Assembly (NCBI GenBank): GCA_913050215.1
Contig: CAJXBG010000001.1
Location: forward strand, 33,039 to 97,038
Source of the DNA: an uncultured Gammaproteobacteria bacterium
GTDB lineage: Bacteria; Pseudomonadota; Gammaproteobacteria; Pseudomonadales; Azotimanducaceae
DNA length: 64,000 bases
Reading direction: 5' to 3'
The notes under the pieces were generated by a model, which saw only the letters and a program-made list of their open reading frames with translations, made no database searches and was not told the DNA's origin. Positions 42,698-50,862 of the stretch are shown here, one piece after another; the stretch's first letter is position 1, and each line of letters begins with the position of its first letter. The position numbers and the translations under genes were made by a program.

Positions 42698-43108
42698 TTA
42701 TTCCGAACTGATGACATTGAATGCTGTGATGGCATCGGCTTCATAGCCGGCATGCAGTTCACCCTGAAGCGCCAAAGACTCCACAGAAGCTAACGGAAAC
42801 CAGGCAATTTTTAGCAGCTCGCGATGATTATATTTTGCTATCGGCTCGGTGATTTCGGCACCGTAAATTCGATGATGGTGACGCTTATAAAAGAAATCTC
42901 CAATCATCGTAAACTGACCGGGATTTATTGATAACTCTTCTTGTAGTTCTCGTCTGATGGTTTCAATACCATTTTCCCCAGGTTCGACATGACCTCCTGG
43001 TAAGCCCCATCGACTGCTCCCGCGTAATTGTCCTCTGTGAACCACGAGTAAATAGCGATCGTCCCACTTCAGTACACATCTCGCTGTTTTAAACTCAGTT
43101 GTTTTCAC
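42698..43108 (-). CDS. Nudix hydrolase
   Basis: About 136 residues. Hydrolyses a nucleoside diphosphate linked to another group. Seen: RCVLKWDDRYLLVVHRG, then the Nudix box GGHVEPGENGIETIRRELQEELSI (G-x5-E-x7-REL-xEEL). The start is uncertain: this GTG (43108) overlaps the TauD gene by 14 bp and keeps the whole domain; the same frame is open to an ATG at 43171, which would add 21 residues with no domain content. Third gene of the PNP-TauD-Nudix unit. Confidence 0.82.
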   Translation of the reverse strand: MKTTEFKTARCVLKWDDRYLLVVHRGQLRGSSRWGLPGGHVEPGENGIETIRRELQEELSINPGQFTMIGDFFYKRHHHRIYGAEITEPIAKYNHRELLKIAWFPLASVESLALQGELHAGYEADAITAFNVISSE

Positions 43109-43982
43109 TGTCAGACGCTTTAGCAAAGTATTCCAACAAAGGTGCATCATACCGACTAGTGTCACTCGCATTCAGGCTGCTTGTATACACCGGCCATTTT
43201 GGTTGACCACCCTCGGGTCGATCACCCATGACGGTCACTCTTTGAATGATACGCTCCTCAGCAAAGTCGTTAAGTACCTTGTGCTGAGTACAGCGATTAT
43301 CCCACATTGCTATGGTCCCAGCCTGCCAACGGTAGCGTACGGAAAAGCGCGTCTTTCCTACCCAGCGTGTAAGGTATGTTAACCAATAATTACTTTCCTC
43401 AATGCTCATTTCAACAAGCCTTTTTGTGAAATGCTCATTCACAAAGAGGCTGCGTTTCCCTGTATCTGGGTGGACACGTACGACGGGATGGACCGCCATG
43501 ACCTCGGGGCGACCATGTGCTTCGGCGGTATGCAATGCTGATAAACCGTCGCATAGCGCTCGCAGGGGCGGTGTCAGTGCCTCGTATGCAGCTTCAGGGT
43601 TCGTCCACAGTGTATCACCGCCGATTGCAGGACATTTGACCATCTTCAGGATGGAGTACAATGCGGGTGATGGCTTGAAAGAGATATCTGAATGCCATTC
43701 ATCAGCTACACCGCCATGGCTCGCCGCAAGTTCAAATATCTGCTCGTGCTTGGTGATGGGGTTCTCATAGTGAGGATGCCCTTGTAGCTCTCCAAACAGC
43801 GCGCCGAACGCGACATGCTGGTCAACAGTTAAGGATTGATCAGGGAAGAAAAGAACTTTGTGCTGGTTGAGTAAATCAACGAAGTCAGCGACATCTTCAA
43901 GCTGCAACTCGGCTAAATTGACGCCCCGTATTTCTGCACCCAAAGAGGTTGTTAGAGGTACTATTGTCAGATTATTTTTCAT
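43095..43982 (-). CDS. TauD/TfdA family 2-oxoglutarate-dependent dioxygenase (copy 2)
   Basis: 295-residue Fe(II)/2-oxoglutarate oxygenase closely similar to the one at 3286-4188, with H97-x-D99 in EWHSDI, H234 in TIAMWDNRCTQH, and the Arg region EERIIQRV. The core between EWH and the end is collinear without gaps apart from a few residues. It overlaps the upstream purine nucleoside phosphorylase gene by 11 bp and the downstream Nudix frame, so it is in a tightly coupled operon, unlike copy 1. Confidence 0.92.
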   Translation of the reverse strand: MKNNLTIVPLTTSLGAEIRGVNLAELQLEDVADFVDLLNQHKVLFFPDQSLTVDQHVAFGALFGELQGHPHYENPITKHEQIFELAASHGGVADEWHSDISFKPSPALYSILKMVKCPAIGGDTLWTNPEAAYEALTPPLRALCDGLSALHTAEAHGRPEVMAVHPVVRVHPDTGKRSLFVNEHFTKRLVEMSIEESNYWLTYLTRWVGKTRFSVRYRWQAGTIAMWDNRCTQHKVLNDFAEERIIQRVTVMGDRPEGGQPKWPVYTSSLNASDTSRYDAPLLEYFAKASDSENN

Positions 43983-44841
43983 CCGTTATCGCGTCGAGAT
44001 AGCTAAGTGGAGGATGCTCACGCTGACCGACAAGGGTGCGCTCCTGATCAGTGGGAATTGCGGCTATTCGAGGTAATAATCCTTCGAGAATCTTCCAACT
44101 TACAGGGTTTAGCCGCCTGTACACATCCGTTAGTGAGTCTAGGGTCCATGGTGCAACACCCTCAGCGGGGTTGCTGATCACATTCAGTGCTGCAAAATGA
44201 ATACCCAGTTGTCTTGCGAATACAATTTCTGTGGTCAAATTATGAGTCACGAGATCTGCACCTTCCCGACGATAACCATCAATTTCAGCCACCGTCTCGA
44301 ATCGACCAAACCTTGATTGAAGTACAACCCCGCCGTCGATGACATTAATATCGGGCAGCGTAGTGTCACCTCGAATAACCGACCGGGTTTCCTCCAACAA
44401 TAGTTTTCTCAGTGTTTCATCGAAAGGTGGATTGAACCGACACAAGGCGTGACGCGGGTCAGCCAGATATTCAACAGGAACATTTGACACGCGATCGATG
44501 TTCTTGTCTAAAAAGTCGCTCGGAATAATAAAGTCGCCGGTTTTGAGTAACTGATTGATACCACCAGCCGTCGCTCCACCAATTGCTTCCGTGACGCCAA
44601 GGTCCCTAAGTGCTATCCAGGTTTCAAGCCACTTTCCTTCGCCATGAAAGTGAACATAGTAGAAAGGTATCTCTGTGCTTTCACCATAGTAAATTCGTGG
44701 GGAGGTACCTGCCGGCGTTTTGACTTCGGTGTAGCCCTTTAGAATGTCCGTACCGAACAGCAAGTCGTTGAGGAACGTACCGCCAAGCACAGCAATTTTT
44801 GCAGCAGGAAATGGGCTGATGTTTTTCAGATGATCGTCCAT
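43972..44841 (-). CDS. MTAP/PNP family nucleoside phosphorylase
   Basis: 289-residue protein of the purine nucleoside/5'-methylthioadenosine phosphorylase family, cleaving a nucleoside with phosphate to base and ribose-1-phosphate. Seen: AVLGGTFLNDLL in place of the usual IGGSG start, the HFHGEGKW region (typically RHGxxH), ALRDLGVTEAIGGATAGGINQLLKTGDFIIPSDFLD, GGVVLQSRFGRFETVAEIDGYR, VTHNLTTEIVFARQLGIHFAALNVISNPAEG. Several phosphate-site residues differ from MTAP, so the substrate may be unusual. First gene of the coupled unit with TauD and Nudix. Confidence 0.78.
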   Translation of the reverse strand: MDDHLKNISPFPAAKIAVLGGTFLNDLLFGTDILKGYTEVKTPAGTSPRIYYGESTEIPFYYVHFHGEGKWLETWIALRDLGVTEAIGGATAGGINQLLKTGDFIIPSDFLDKNIDRVSNVPVEYLADPRHALCRFNPPFDETLRKLLLEETRSVIRGDTTLPDINVIDGGVVLQSRFGRFETVAEIDGYRREGADLVTHNLTTEIVFARQLGIHFAALNVISNPAEGVAPWTLDSLTDVYRRLNPVSWKILEGLLPRIAAIPTDQERTLVGQREHPPLSYLDAITDEK

Positions 44842-44920
44842 GCGTTTATAGTACTAGAGACGAATTGGGATAGCGACTTGTTAGAGGGGCTCTGGCACCG
44901 ATGCTGCTATCGCCAGCTAA

Positions 44921-46126
44921 TCAGTATAGTAAGAATGGCTTGCGCTCTTCATTCCAGGTCGCTAACTGTTGAACGAGCAAGTTATCCAGTTGGGAAAAAC
45001 TCGCGTCCATATCGTCAACCCATTCGCGAAGGTAGTAACCGCCATTGATCACATCAATTGGGCGTCTGGAAAGTTCATATTCATAATCGTGATCGCGCCA
45101 TAGGGGATAGTCGGGTACGAGTAGCCTCAGACTCTTGAGTAATCCGGCTATCAATCGAAAGGGCAGAAACTCACCATGACTGTAGTCTGAGAAATCGGTG
45201 TGTATCTGCAAACCGTGGCACATCTGGCCCACGTGCTTGTGGAATGTTGGTTCAAAATAGCAGGGGCGTATGTAAACCCCAGCCAACCATTCGGGTCTTT
45301 GTTTTCTTAGTAACTCGAGCACCTCTATTGCTGGAAAGTCTGGTGCACCAATAACTTCCAGCGGAATCGTTGTGCCGCGACCTTCTGAAAGTGTTGTACC
45401 TTCAAGCAAAACAGTTCCCGGAAAACAGCGCGCCATATTTAGACTCGCAGCATTGGGGCTTGGGTTAACCCAAGCGCTTTCGTTTGTCGGCCAACCGAAC
45501 CCCGGTAACTCATTCGGCGTGTACCCCGTCATCTCAACGATGGTTCTGTTACACCTAGGCGCTTTATTCTCGCAATACCAGTTGCAAAGCTCTCCCATCG
45601 TCAATCCATGGCGGGTGGGTAATTCTGCGCTACCGACGAAGCTTTCATGCCCAGATTCGAGTACCAGACCATCAAGCGGCCGACCCGCTGGATTGGGCCG
45701 ATCGAGAATCCAAAGCTCAACGCCATGTTCATCACAGGCATCGGCGAAATACATCATGGTCGCTATGTAGGTGTAAATACGACAACCGATATCCTGCAGA
45801 TCGAAAACGATAACATCTAAAGGCTCAAGCATTTCCGCGGTGGGACGTCTGTGCTCTCCATAAAGGCTGATGACCTGAATTTGGTGTACAGGATCAAAAT
45901 AATCATCCGTCTCGATCATGTTGTCCTGCTTTTCACCTCGCATGCCGTGCTGTGGACCAAATACGCAATCAGGTTTGAGGCCTTTCGCGATCAACGCATC
46001 CAGCGTGTGCTTTTGCGTTGAGGTGATCGAAGCAGGGTGAGCGACTAGGCCCACCCGCTTCGATTTTAGATAAGAAAGTTGTGATGCTGAGTCAAGTAAC
46101 TCATCAATACCAAAGCAAAAACTCAT
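44921..46126 (-). CDS. DUF1343 / NamZ-like exo-beta-N-acetylmuramidase family protein
   Basis: 401-residue protein of the DUF1343 family, whose characterised member NamZ removes terminal MurNAc from peptidoglycan fragments. Seen: SKRVGLVAHPASIT, CVFGPQHGMRGEKQD, VIVFDLQDIGCRIYTYIATM, WILDRPNPAGRPLDG, ELPTRHGLTMGELC, NPSPNAASLNMARCFPGTVLLEGTTLSEGRGTTIPLE over the conserved parts. There is no signal peptide: the first conserved block begins near residue 20, so a cytoplasmic turnover role is suggested. Overlaps the DOMON-like gene by 4 bp (ATGA). Confidence 0.92.
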   Translation of the reverse strand: MSFCFGIDELLDSASQLSYLKSKRVGLVAHPASITSTQKHTLDALIAKGLKPDCVFGPQHGMRGEKQDNMIETDDYFDPVHQIQVISLYGEHRRPTAEMLEPLDVIVFDLQDIGCRIYTYIATMMYFADACDEHGVELWILDRPNPAGRPLDGLVLESGHESFVGSAELPTRHGLTMGELCNWYCENKAPRCNRTIVEMTGYTPNELPGFGWPTNESAWVNPSPNAASLNMARCFPGTVLLEGTTLSEGRGTTIPLEVIGAPDFPAIEVLELLRKQRPEWLAGVYIRPCYFEPTFHKHVGQMCHGLQIHTDFSDYSHGEFLPFRLIAGLLKSLRLLVPDYPLWRDHDYEYELSRRPIDVINGGYYLREWVDDMDASFSQLDNLLVQQLATWNEERKPFLLY

Positions 46127-46698
46127 AACTGATCCGGTGTAAGTTGAATGATGTGGGCGTCACGACGATGAAAATCCGGGAGCGGCCCGAGGTGAGCCAG
46201 CGCGTAGTAATGGAATTCTGTAGCTTCTGGATTATCGGCTGATTGCGTTTCAATCACAACCGAAATGCCTGTTTTGATCTGTGTCGCAGCGTCGATTGGA
46301 AAACTGTGAGCCAGCGTGAAATCAAAGTAAGCGTCACTTTTGTTCAGTTTCAACTCGCTACCCACCAAAGTGAGCATTTCCGAAATGCGCATACCCTCGC
46401 GTACCTCATCGAATTGATAGCACTGCCATTTGCCATTTGATGCAACATTTAGCTCGATATACTCGGGTCCTCCCGGGAGACCCAGAAACACCTCAAAGCA
46501 GGTGTGTTGCCACAGCTTGTGATGTCTGTCTGATTCTGTTTTTGGAGAGACCTTGTTAGAGGGTGTGGGCCATTTGATCGATGCAGAACAAGGTGAAATG
46601 ACAAAACGACAACTGAGTCGATCCCCGGTGAGTTTTATTTCTCCATTGATTTGATCTGCTAACTCTGATGGTCGAAATGGCGTTAATGTAAATTTCAT
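46123..46698 (-). CDS. DOMON-like domain protein
   Basis: 191-residue predicted beta-sandwich protein. Seen: the conserved WQHTCFEVFLGLPGGPEYIELNVASNGKWQCYQFDEVREGM, and DFTLAHSFPIDAATQIKTGISVVIE with YYALAHLGPLPDFH at the end, which match the DOMON-like group that often sits next to DUF1343. No signal peptide. ATGA overlap with the NamZ-like gene shows coupling; the function is unknown, perhaps binding the sugar substrate. Confidence 0.85.
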   Translation of the reverse strand: MKFTLTPFRPSELADQINGEIKLTGDRLSCRFVISPCSASIKWPTPSNKVSPKTESDRHHKLWQHTCFEVFLGLPGGPEYIELNVASNGKWQCYQFDEVREGMRISEMLTLVGSELKLNKSDAYFDFTLAHSFPIDAATQIKTGISVVIETQSADNPEATEFHYYALAHLGPLPDFHRRDAHIIQLTPDQL

Positions 46699-46818
46699 TT
46701 CAGCAAATTAATGGCTTGTGGATTTCAATACGCATAATTGTGAGACAATCCCCGTCCGTTTGGCAAGTGAGTGATTTAATGCCATTTGCTATTTGTTGGA
46801 TTTGTTACGGAGTGTTAG

Positions 46819-48222
46819 ATGTCTGAATTTGAATATGACCTGTTTGTCATCGGCGTGGGTTCCGGTGGGGTTAGAGCAGCCAGAATGAGCGCTGCTCAGG
46901 GAAAACGTGTTGCTACCGCTGAGGACCGTTATATGGGCGGCACCTGCGTCAATGTCGGCTGCGTTCCAAAGAAATTACTGGTTTATGCTTCTCACTTCTC
47001 AGAGGATTACGAGAATGCAAGGGGATTCGGCTGGGATGAAGCTCGCCCGGGTTTCAGCTGGCAGAAACTGATCGAAAACAAGAACACCGAGATATCCCGA
47101 CTGAATGGCATCTACCGTGGCATGCTGGATTCCACGGGCGTCACCCATTTCGATGGTAGGGCAAGGATTGTAGACGAGCACCATGTCTCCATTGGCGACC
47201 AAACTGTTTCCACTGAAAAAATACTCATCGCAACCGGAGGTTGGCCCTATGTACCGGACTTTCCAGGCAATGATCTGGTCATCACATCTAATGAAGCATT
47301 CTTTCTGGAAGAGTTGCCCAAGCGCGTACTTGTTGTCGGTGGCGGTTACATAGCCGTCGAATTTGCAGGCATTTTTGCCGGTCTGGGCGCCGAGAGCCAT
47401 CTTTCATATCGCGGCTCACTGTTTCTCCGACATTTTGATGAGGATGTGCGGCAGTTGGTAAGAGATGAGTTGAATAAAAAGGCTATCAATCTCCATTTCA
47501 ATTCTCACATGGAGAAAGTTGAGAAACTGTCGAACGGCAAATTGAAAGTGACGTTCCGAGAGCCAATTACTCAGGTTGATGAGCGCGAAATCCGTCCTGA
47601 CCAGGGAAGCACTGAGGAATTCGATATTGTACTTTACGCCACAGGCAGAGTGCCCGCGGTACACGATATCGGTCTGGAGAATGTTGATGTTAAGTGCAGA
47701 GAGAACGGTGCAATTATTGTTGATGACTATTATCAAACTTCGGTTCCCTCTATCTACGCACTGGGTGATGTCATAGACAAGGTTCAGCTCACGCCGGTCG
47801 CCATTGAAGAGGCAATGACCTTTGTAAGGACCCAGTACATGAACACGCCAACCAAGATGGATTACGAAAATATTGCAACTGCCGTCTTCTGTCAGCCGAA
47901 CATTGGTACCGTAGGCTTAACCGAACAAGAGGCTCGCGACAAGTACGGCGATGTTGCCGTCTTCCGATCAATCTATCGAGCGATGAAACACACACTCAGT
48001 GGAAGCGATGAAAAGAACATGATGAAAATCATCGTTGATCGCAAAACTGATGTTGTCGTCGGAGTTCATATGGTGGGTCCGGAGGCGGGTGAAATCATTC
48101 AAGGTGTCGCCATCGCGATGAAAGCTGGTGCCACCAAAGCAATCTTTGACGCGACGGTCGGCATTCACCCTACCGCAGCTGAGGAGTTTGTGACCATGCG
48201 GGAAGAGGTCACTAGTCCTTAA
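46819..48222 (+). CDS. gor: Glutathione-disulfide reductase
   Basis: 467-residue FAD/NADPH disulfide reductase regenerating glutathione. Seen: FAD motif [17 protein letters not shown], the redox-active [14 protein letters not shown] with C43/C48, NADPH motif [54 protein letters not shown], and the C-terminal [17 protein letters not shown] with the catalytic His-Glu. An RMKHTLSG-type stretch ([14 protein letters not shown]) distinguishes GR from other members. Length normal. A strong hairpin follows. Confidence 0.95.
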   Translation: MSEFEYDLFVIGVGSGGVRAARMSAAQGKRVATAEDRYMGGTCVNVGCVPKKLLVYASHFSEDYENARGFGWDEARPGFSWQKLIENKNTEISRLNGIYRGMLDSTGVTHFDGRARIVDEHHVSIGDQTVSTEKILIATGGWPYVPDFPGNDLVITSNEAFFLEELPKRVLVVGGGYIAVEFAGIFAGLGAESHLSYRGSLFLRHFDEDVRQLVRDELNKKAINLHFNSHMEKVEKLSNGKLKVTFREPITQVDEREIRPDQGSTEEFDIVLYATGRVPAVHDIGLENVDVKCRENGAIIVDDYYQTSVPSIYALGDVIDKVQLTPVAIEEAMTFVRTQYMNTPTKMDYENIATAVFCQPNIGTVGLTEQEARDKYGDVAVFRSIYRAMKHTLSGSDEKNMMKIIVDRKTDVVVGVHMVGPEAGEIIQGVAIAMKAGATKAIFDATVGIHPTAAEEFVTMREEVTSP

Positions 48223-48282
48223 TCTCTGCATAACCTCTTGGGGCGCATTTCTACCCAATATGTTGTTAATTTGATATGGTCG

Positions 48283-48311
48283 AGCCCGCTCTTTTAGGAA
48301 GAGTGGGCTTT
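48283..48311 (+). terminator. Terminator hairpin after gor
   Basis: AGCCCGCTCTT (48283-48293) pairs with AAGAGTGGGCT (48299-48309): 11 bp including one G-T, 5-nt loop, followed by TT only. A strong stem with a weak T tract; likely terminates the gor transcript 60 bp after its stop. Confidence 0.7.
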
Positions 48312-48390
48312 GACTAGGCGAGGGCGGGTTTCCGGTTTCGTCGCACACGAAAACCAAAGACAAAACAATAAGAGACGAAGGGATTGCCAT

Positions 48391-50061
48391 TTGGAAGCGC
48401 TAACCGGTTTACTCAATTTTTTAGATAGTCTAATGGGCTCAGCCCAATATTTTCCGTTTGTGCTGCTTGGCACGGGTATTTTTTTTACCATTTACCTGAA
48501 GTTCCCGCAAATACGCTTTTTTAATCATGCTTGGCGGATTGTTAAGGGAAAATATGACAGAAAAGAAGACGAAGGTGATGCAACGCACTTTCAAGCGTTA
48601 ACGACAGCTATCTCCGGCACGGTCGGGACTGGGAATATCGGGGGTGTTGCCCTTGCGATCTACCTGGGTGGTCCTGCAGCTTTATTTTGGATGTGGATGA
48701 CCGCATTTTTTGGCATGACGACCAAGTTTGTTGAGGTCTCTTTATCTCACAAATACAGAAGCAAAGACGAAGAAGGCCATATCGTAGGTGGTCCAATGTA
48801 CGTGATGGAACGCCGGCTCAATATGAAGTGGCTGGCCGTGCTATTTGCATCAGCCGTTGTGATCAGCTCTTTCGGCAGTGGCAGTATGCCCCAGAGCAAT
48901 AATATGGCATCGGGAATGCAAGCAACATTCGGTATCCCCACCTGGATTTCGGGTCTGGTGCTGGCAGCGGCGCTTGGGTTTGTCATCATCGGTGGCGTTA
49001 AGAGAATCATTCAGGTTGCAGAGCGAATAGTGCCAACCATGGCTGTGCTTTACCTGATCGGTGCGCTAAGCGTGATTTTTATGAATATCGATCAGATAGG
49101 TCCTTCATTTATGGCGGTCATTAGCGATGCCTTTACTGGGTCTGCCGCAACTGGCGGGTTTCTTGGGGCTACATTTGCTTATGCATTCAATCGTGGAGTT
49201 AATCGAGGGTTGTTTTCAAATGAAGCGGGGCAGGGCTCTGCGCCAATTGCCCACGCAGCGGCGAAGGCCCACGAACCAATATCGGAGGGCATGGTTTCCA
49301 TCCTAGAGCCATTCATCGATACTATTATCATCTGTACGATTACAGGGCTTGTGATTCTGAGCTCGGGTGTTTGGACAGAGAAGTTCGAAAATGATTTTCA
49401 GTCATTCGATATGGAAATCGTTGAAGGCACCTATACCGATACAAACGAGCGTGATAGAAAAGCGCTATTCGAACATCTCAACTTTTCAGATGAAGATACA
49501 GTTGTGAGCTACAGCGGCACGATAGAAGTTACCGCTGGCGTGCCAGATCTGATGGCGTTGACGGTTATCCATAATCGGTCTATTGCAGAAGATGTGCACT
49601 TTCATGTTGATGGAGCGCCTTACTCTGGCACCATCGAAGTGGTTGACGGCAGTGTTAGCACGGAGGTCTCTGCTCGGGGTAGGTCCTTGATTCATTCGGT
49701 CGAATTGACAACCGTTGCATTTACTCGGGGTTACTTTGGTGACTTTGGGAAATACATCGTCTCGATTGGGCTCATGCTGTTTGCCTTTTCAACCGCGGTG
49801 GCCTGGTCTTACTATGGTGACCGTGCCACGACTTATCTATTTGGGCTCAAAGCTGTGCTTCCCTATAGGATCGCGTATGTTGTCGGTTTCTTCATCGCTG
49901 CGATAGCGGATACTTCACTGATTTGGTTATTGTCCGCGGTGACTATCGGTCTCATGACTTTACCAAACCTGTTCGCGATGCTTATGCTGCACGGAGAAAT
50001 GAAAGAGACGATCAAGGAATATTGGGATAACTTCAAGAAAGAAAATCCCGACGGGGTTTAA
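48391..50061 (+). CDS. Alanine/glycine:cation symporter (AGCS) with an extra ~110-residue domain
   Basis: 556-residue sodium or proton symporter for alanine/glycine. Seen: [21 protein letters not shown] near the N-terminus (TM1), [22 protein letters not shown], the family signature [27 protein letters not shown], and C-terminal [22 protein letters not shown]. The TTG at 48391 has AAGGGA upstream; the ATG at 48310 gives a basic, unconserved tail. Between the seventh and eighth spans residues ~330-443 form an acidic, beta-rich insert holding YSGTIEV twice; normal members are ~100 residues shorter. The SDR gene follows after 36 bp. Confidence 0.9.
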   Translation: MEALTGLLNFLDSLMGSAQYFPFVLLGTGIFFTIYLKFPQIRFFNHAWRIVKGKYDRKEDEGDATHFQALTTAISGTVGTGNIGGVALAIYLGGPAALFWMWMTAFFGMTTKFVEVSLSHKYRSKDEEGHIVGGPMYVMERRLNMKWLAVLFASAVVISSFGSGSMPQSNNMASGMQATFGIPTWISGLVLAAALGFVIIGGVKRIIQVAERIVPTMAVLYLIGALSVIFMNIDQIGPSFMAVISDAFTGSAATGGFLGATFAYAFNRGVNRGLFSNEAGQGSAPIAHAAAKAHEPISEGMVSILEPFIDTIIICTITGLVILSSGVWTEKFENDFQSFDMEIVEGTYTDTNERDRKALFEHLNFSDEDTVVSYSGTIEVTAGVPDLMALTVIHNRSIAEDVHFHVDGAPYSGTIEVVDGSVSTEVSARGRSLIHSVELTTVAFTRGYFGDFGKYIVSIGLMLFAFSTAVAWSYYGDRATTYLFGLKAVLPYRIAYVVGFFIAAIADTSLIWLLSAVTIGLMTLPNLFAMLMLHGEMKETIKEYWDNFKKENPDGV

Positions 50062-50097
50062 CATTTGGGTAGTTCGAAGGAATTAGGGTAAAAAAAT

Positions 50098-50862
50098 ATG
50101 AATCCAAAAGGTGCAGTCGCAATTGTCACAGGGTCTTCCTCCGGAGTAGGCGCTGCGACAGCAAAGTTGTTAGCTCAAAAAGGCGCTAACGTTGTCATCA
50201 ATTATGCCTCTAATCACGATGGTGCGATAAAGGCGGCCGAAGCTTGCCAAGCTTTGGGAGTAGAAGCTTTAATTTGCCAGGGAGATGTTGCTGACGACAA
50301 CGCCTGCAAAAACATTGTTGGGCAGACGCTGGAGAAATTTGGTCGTATTGACGTCCTCGTAAATAATGCTGGTATCACAAAATTTAACGCCCATGGAAAT
50401 CTTGCAGGTCTAGAGAAAGACGACTTTTTTAATATTTATGGTGTCAACGTTGTTGGACCCTATCAAATGATCAGGGCTGCAGAAAAAGCGTTGCGCGCTA
50501 GTCAGGATGCCGCCGTGGTCAATGTAGCATCAATTGCCGGCGTGCAGGGAGTTGGCAGTTCAGTTGCCTATGCCGCAAGTAAGGGCGCGCTGTTAACAAT
50601 GACGAAATCTCTAGCCAGAGTCATGGGACCGGAGATAAGGGTCAACGCCGTATGCCCGGGCTTTATTCAAGGCGAGTGGCTTGAACAGGGACTTGGTGCG
50701 GAAACGTACGAAAAGATGCTGCAGGCGCTTGAGGCAAAAGCACCGCTGGGCAGAACGTGCACAGCGGAGTCCGTCGCTGAGTCGATTGTCAGTTTCATCG
50801 ATGGTCACAGTATTATCACGGGCGAACATATGATCCTTGATGGTGGTGCCCATCTCATATGA
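50098..50862 (+). CDS. SDR family oxidoreductase (FabG-like)
   Basis: 254-residue classical short-chain dehydrogenase with an intact triad. Seen: TGSSSGVGAATA, NNAG, VVNVASIAGVQGVG (Ser), YAASKGALLTM (Tyr, Lys), and VCPGFIQGEWLEQG; C-terminal MILDGGAHL. NAD(P) dependent reduction or oxidation of an oxo group. The stop overlaps the PreP start by 4 bp (ATGA), so the two are co-translated. It is not obviously of fatty-acid synthesis type. Confidence 0.92.
   Translation: MNPKGAVAIVTGSSSGVGAATAKLLAQKGANVVINYASNHDGAIKAAEACQALGVEALICQGDVADDNACKNIVGQTLEKFGRIDVLVNNAGITKFNAHGNLAGLEKDDFFNIYGVNVVGPYQMIRAAEKALRASQDAAVVNVASIAGVQGVGSSVAYAASKGALLTMTKSLARVMGPEIRVNAVCPGFIQGEWLEQGLGAETYEKMLQALEAKAPLGRTCTAESVAESIVSFIDGHSIITGEHMILDGGAHLI

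Noticed and set aside
48223..48390. Possible glycine riboswitch before the AGCS symporter
   Set aside because: Only the gor terminator hairpin and a second imperfect stem are seen; the conserved glycine-aptamer core is not recognisable.
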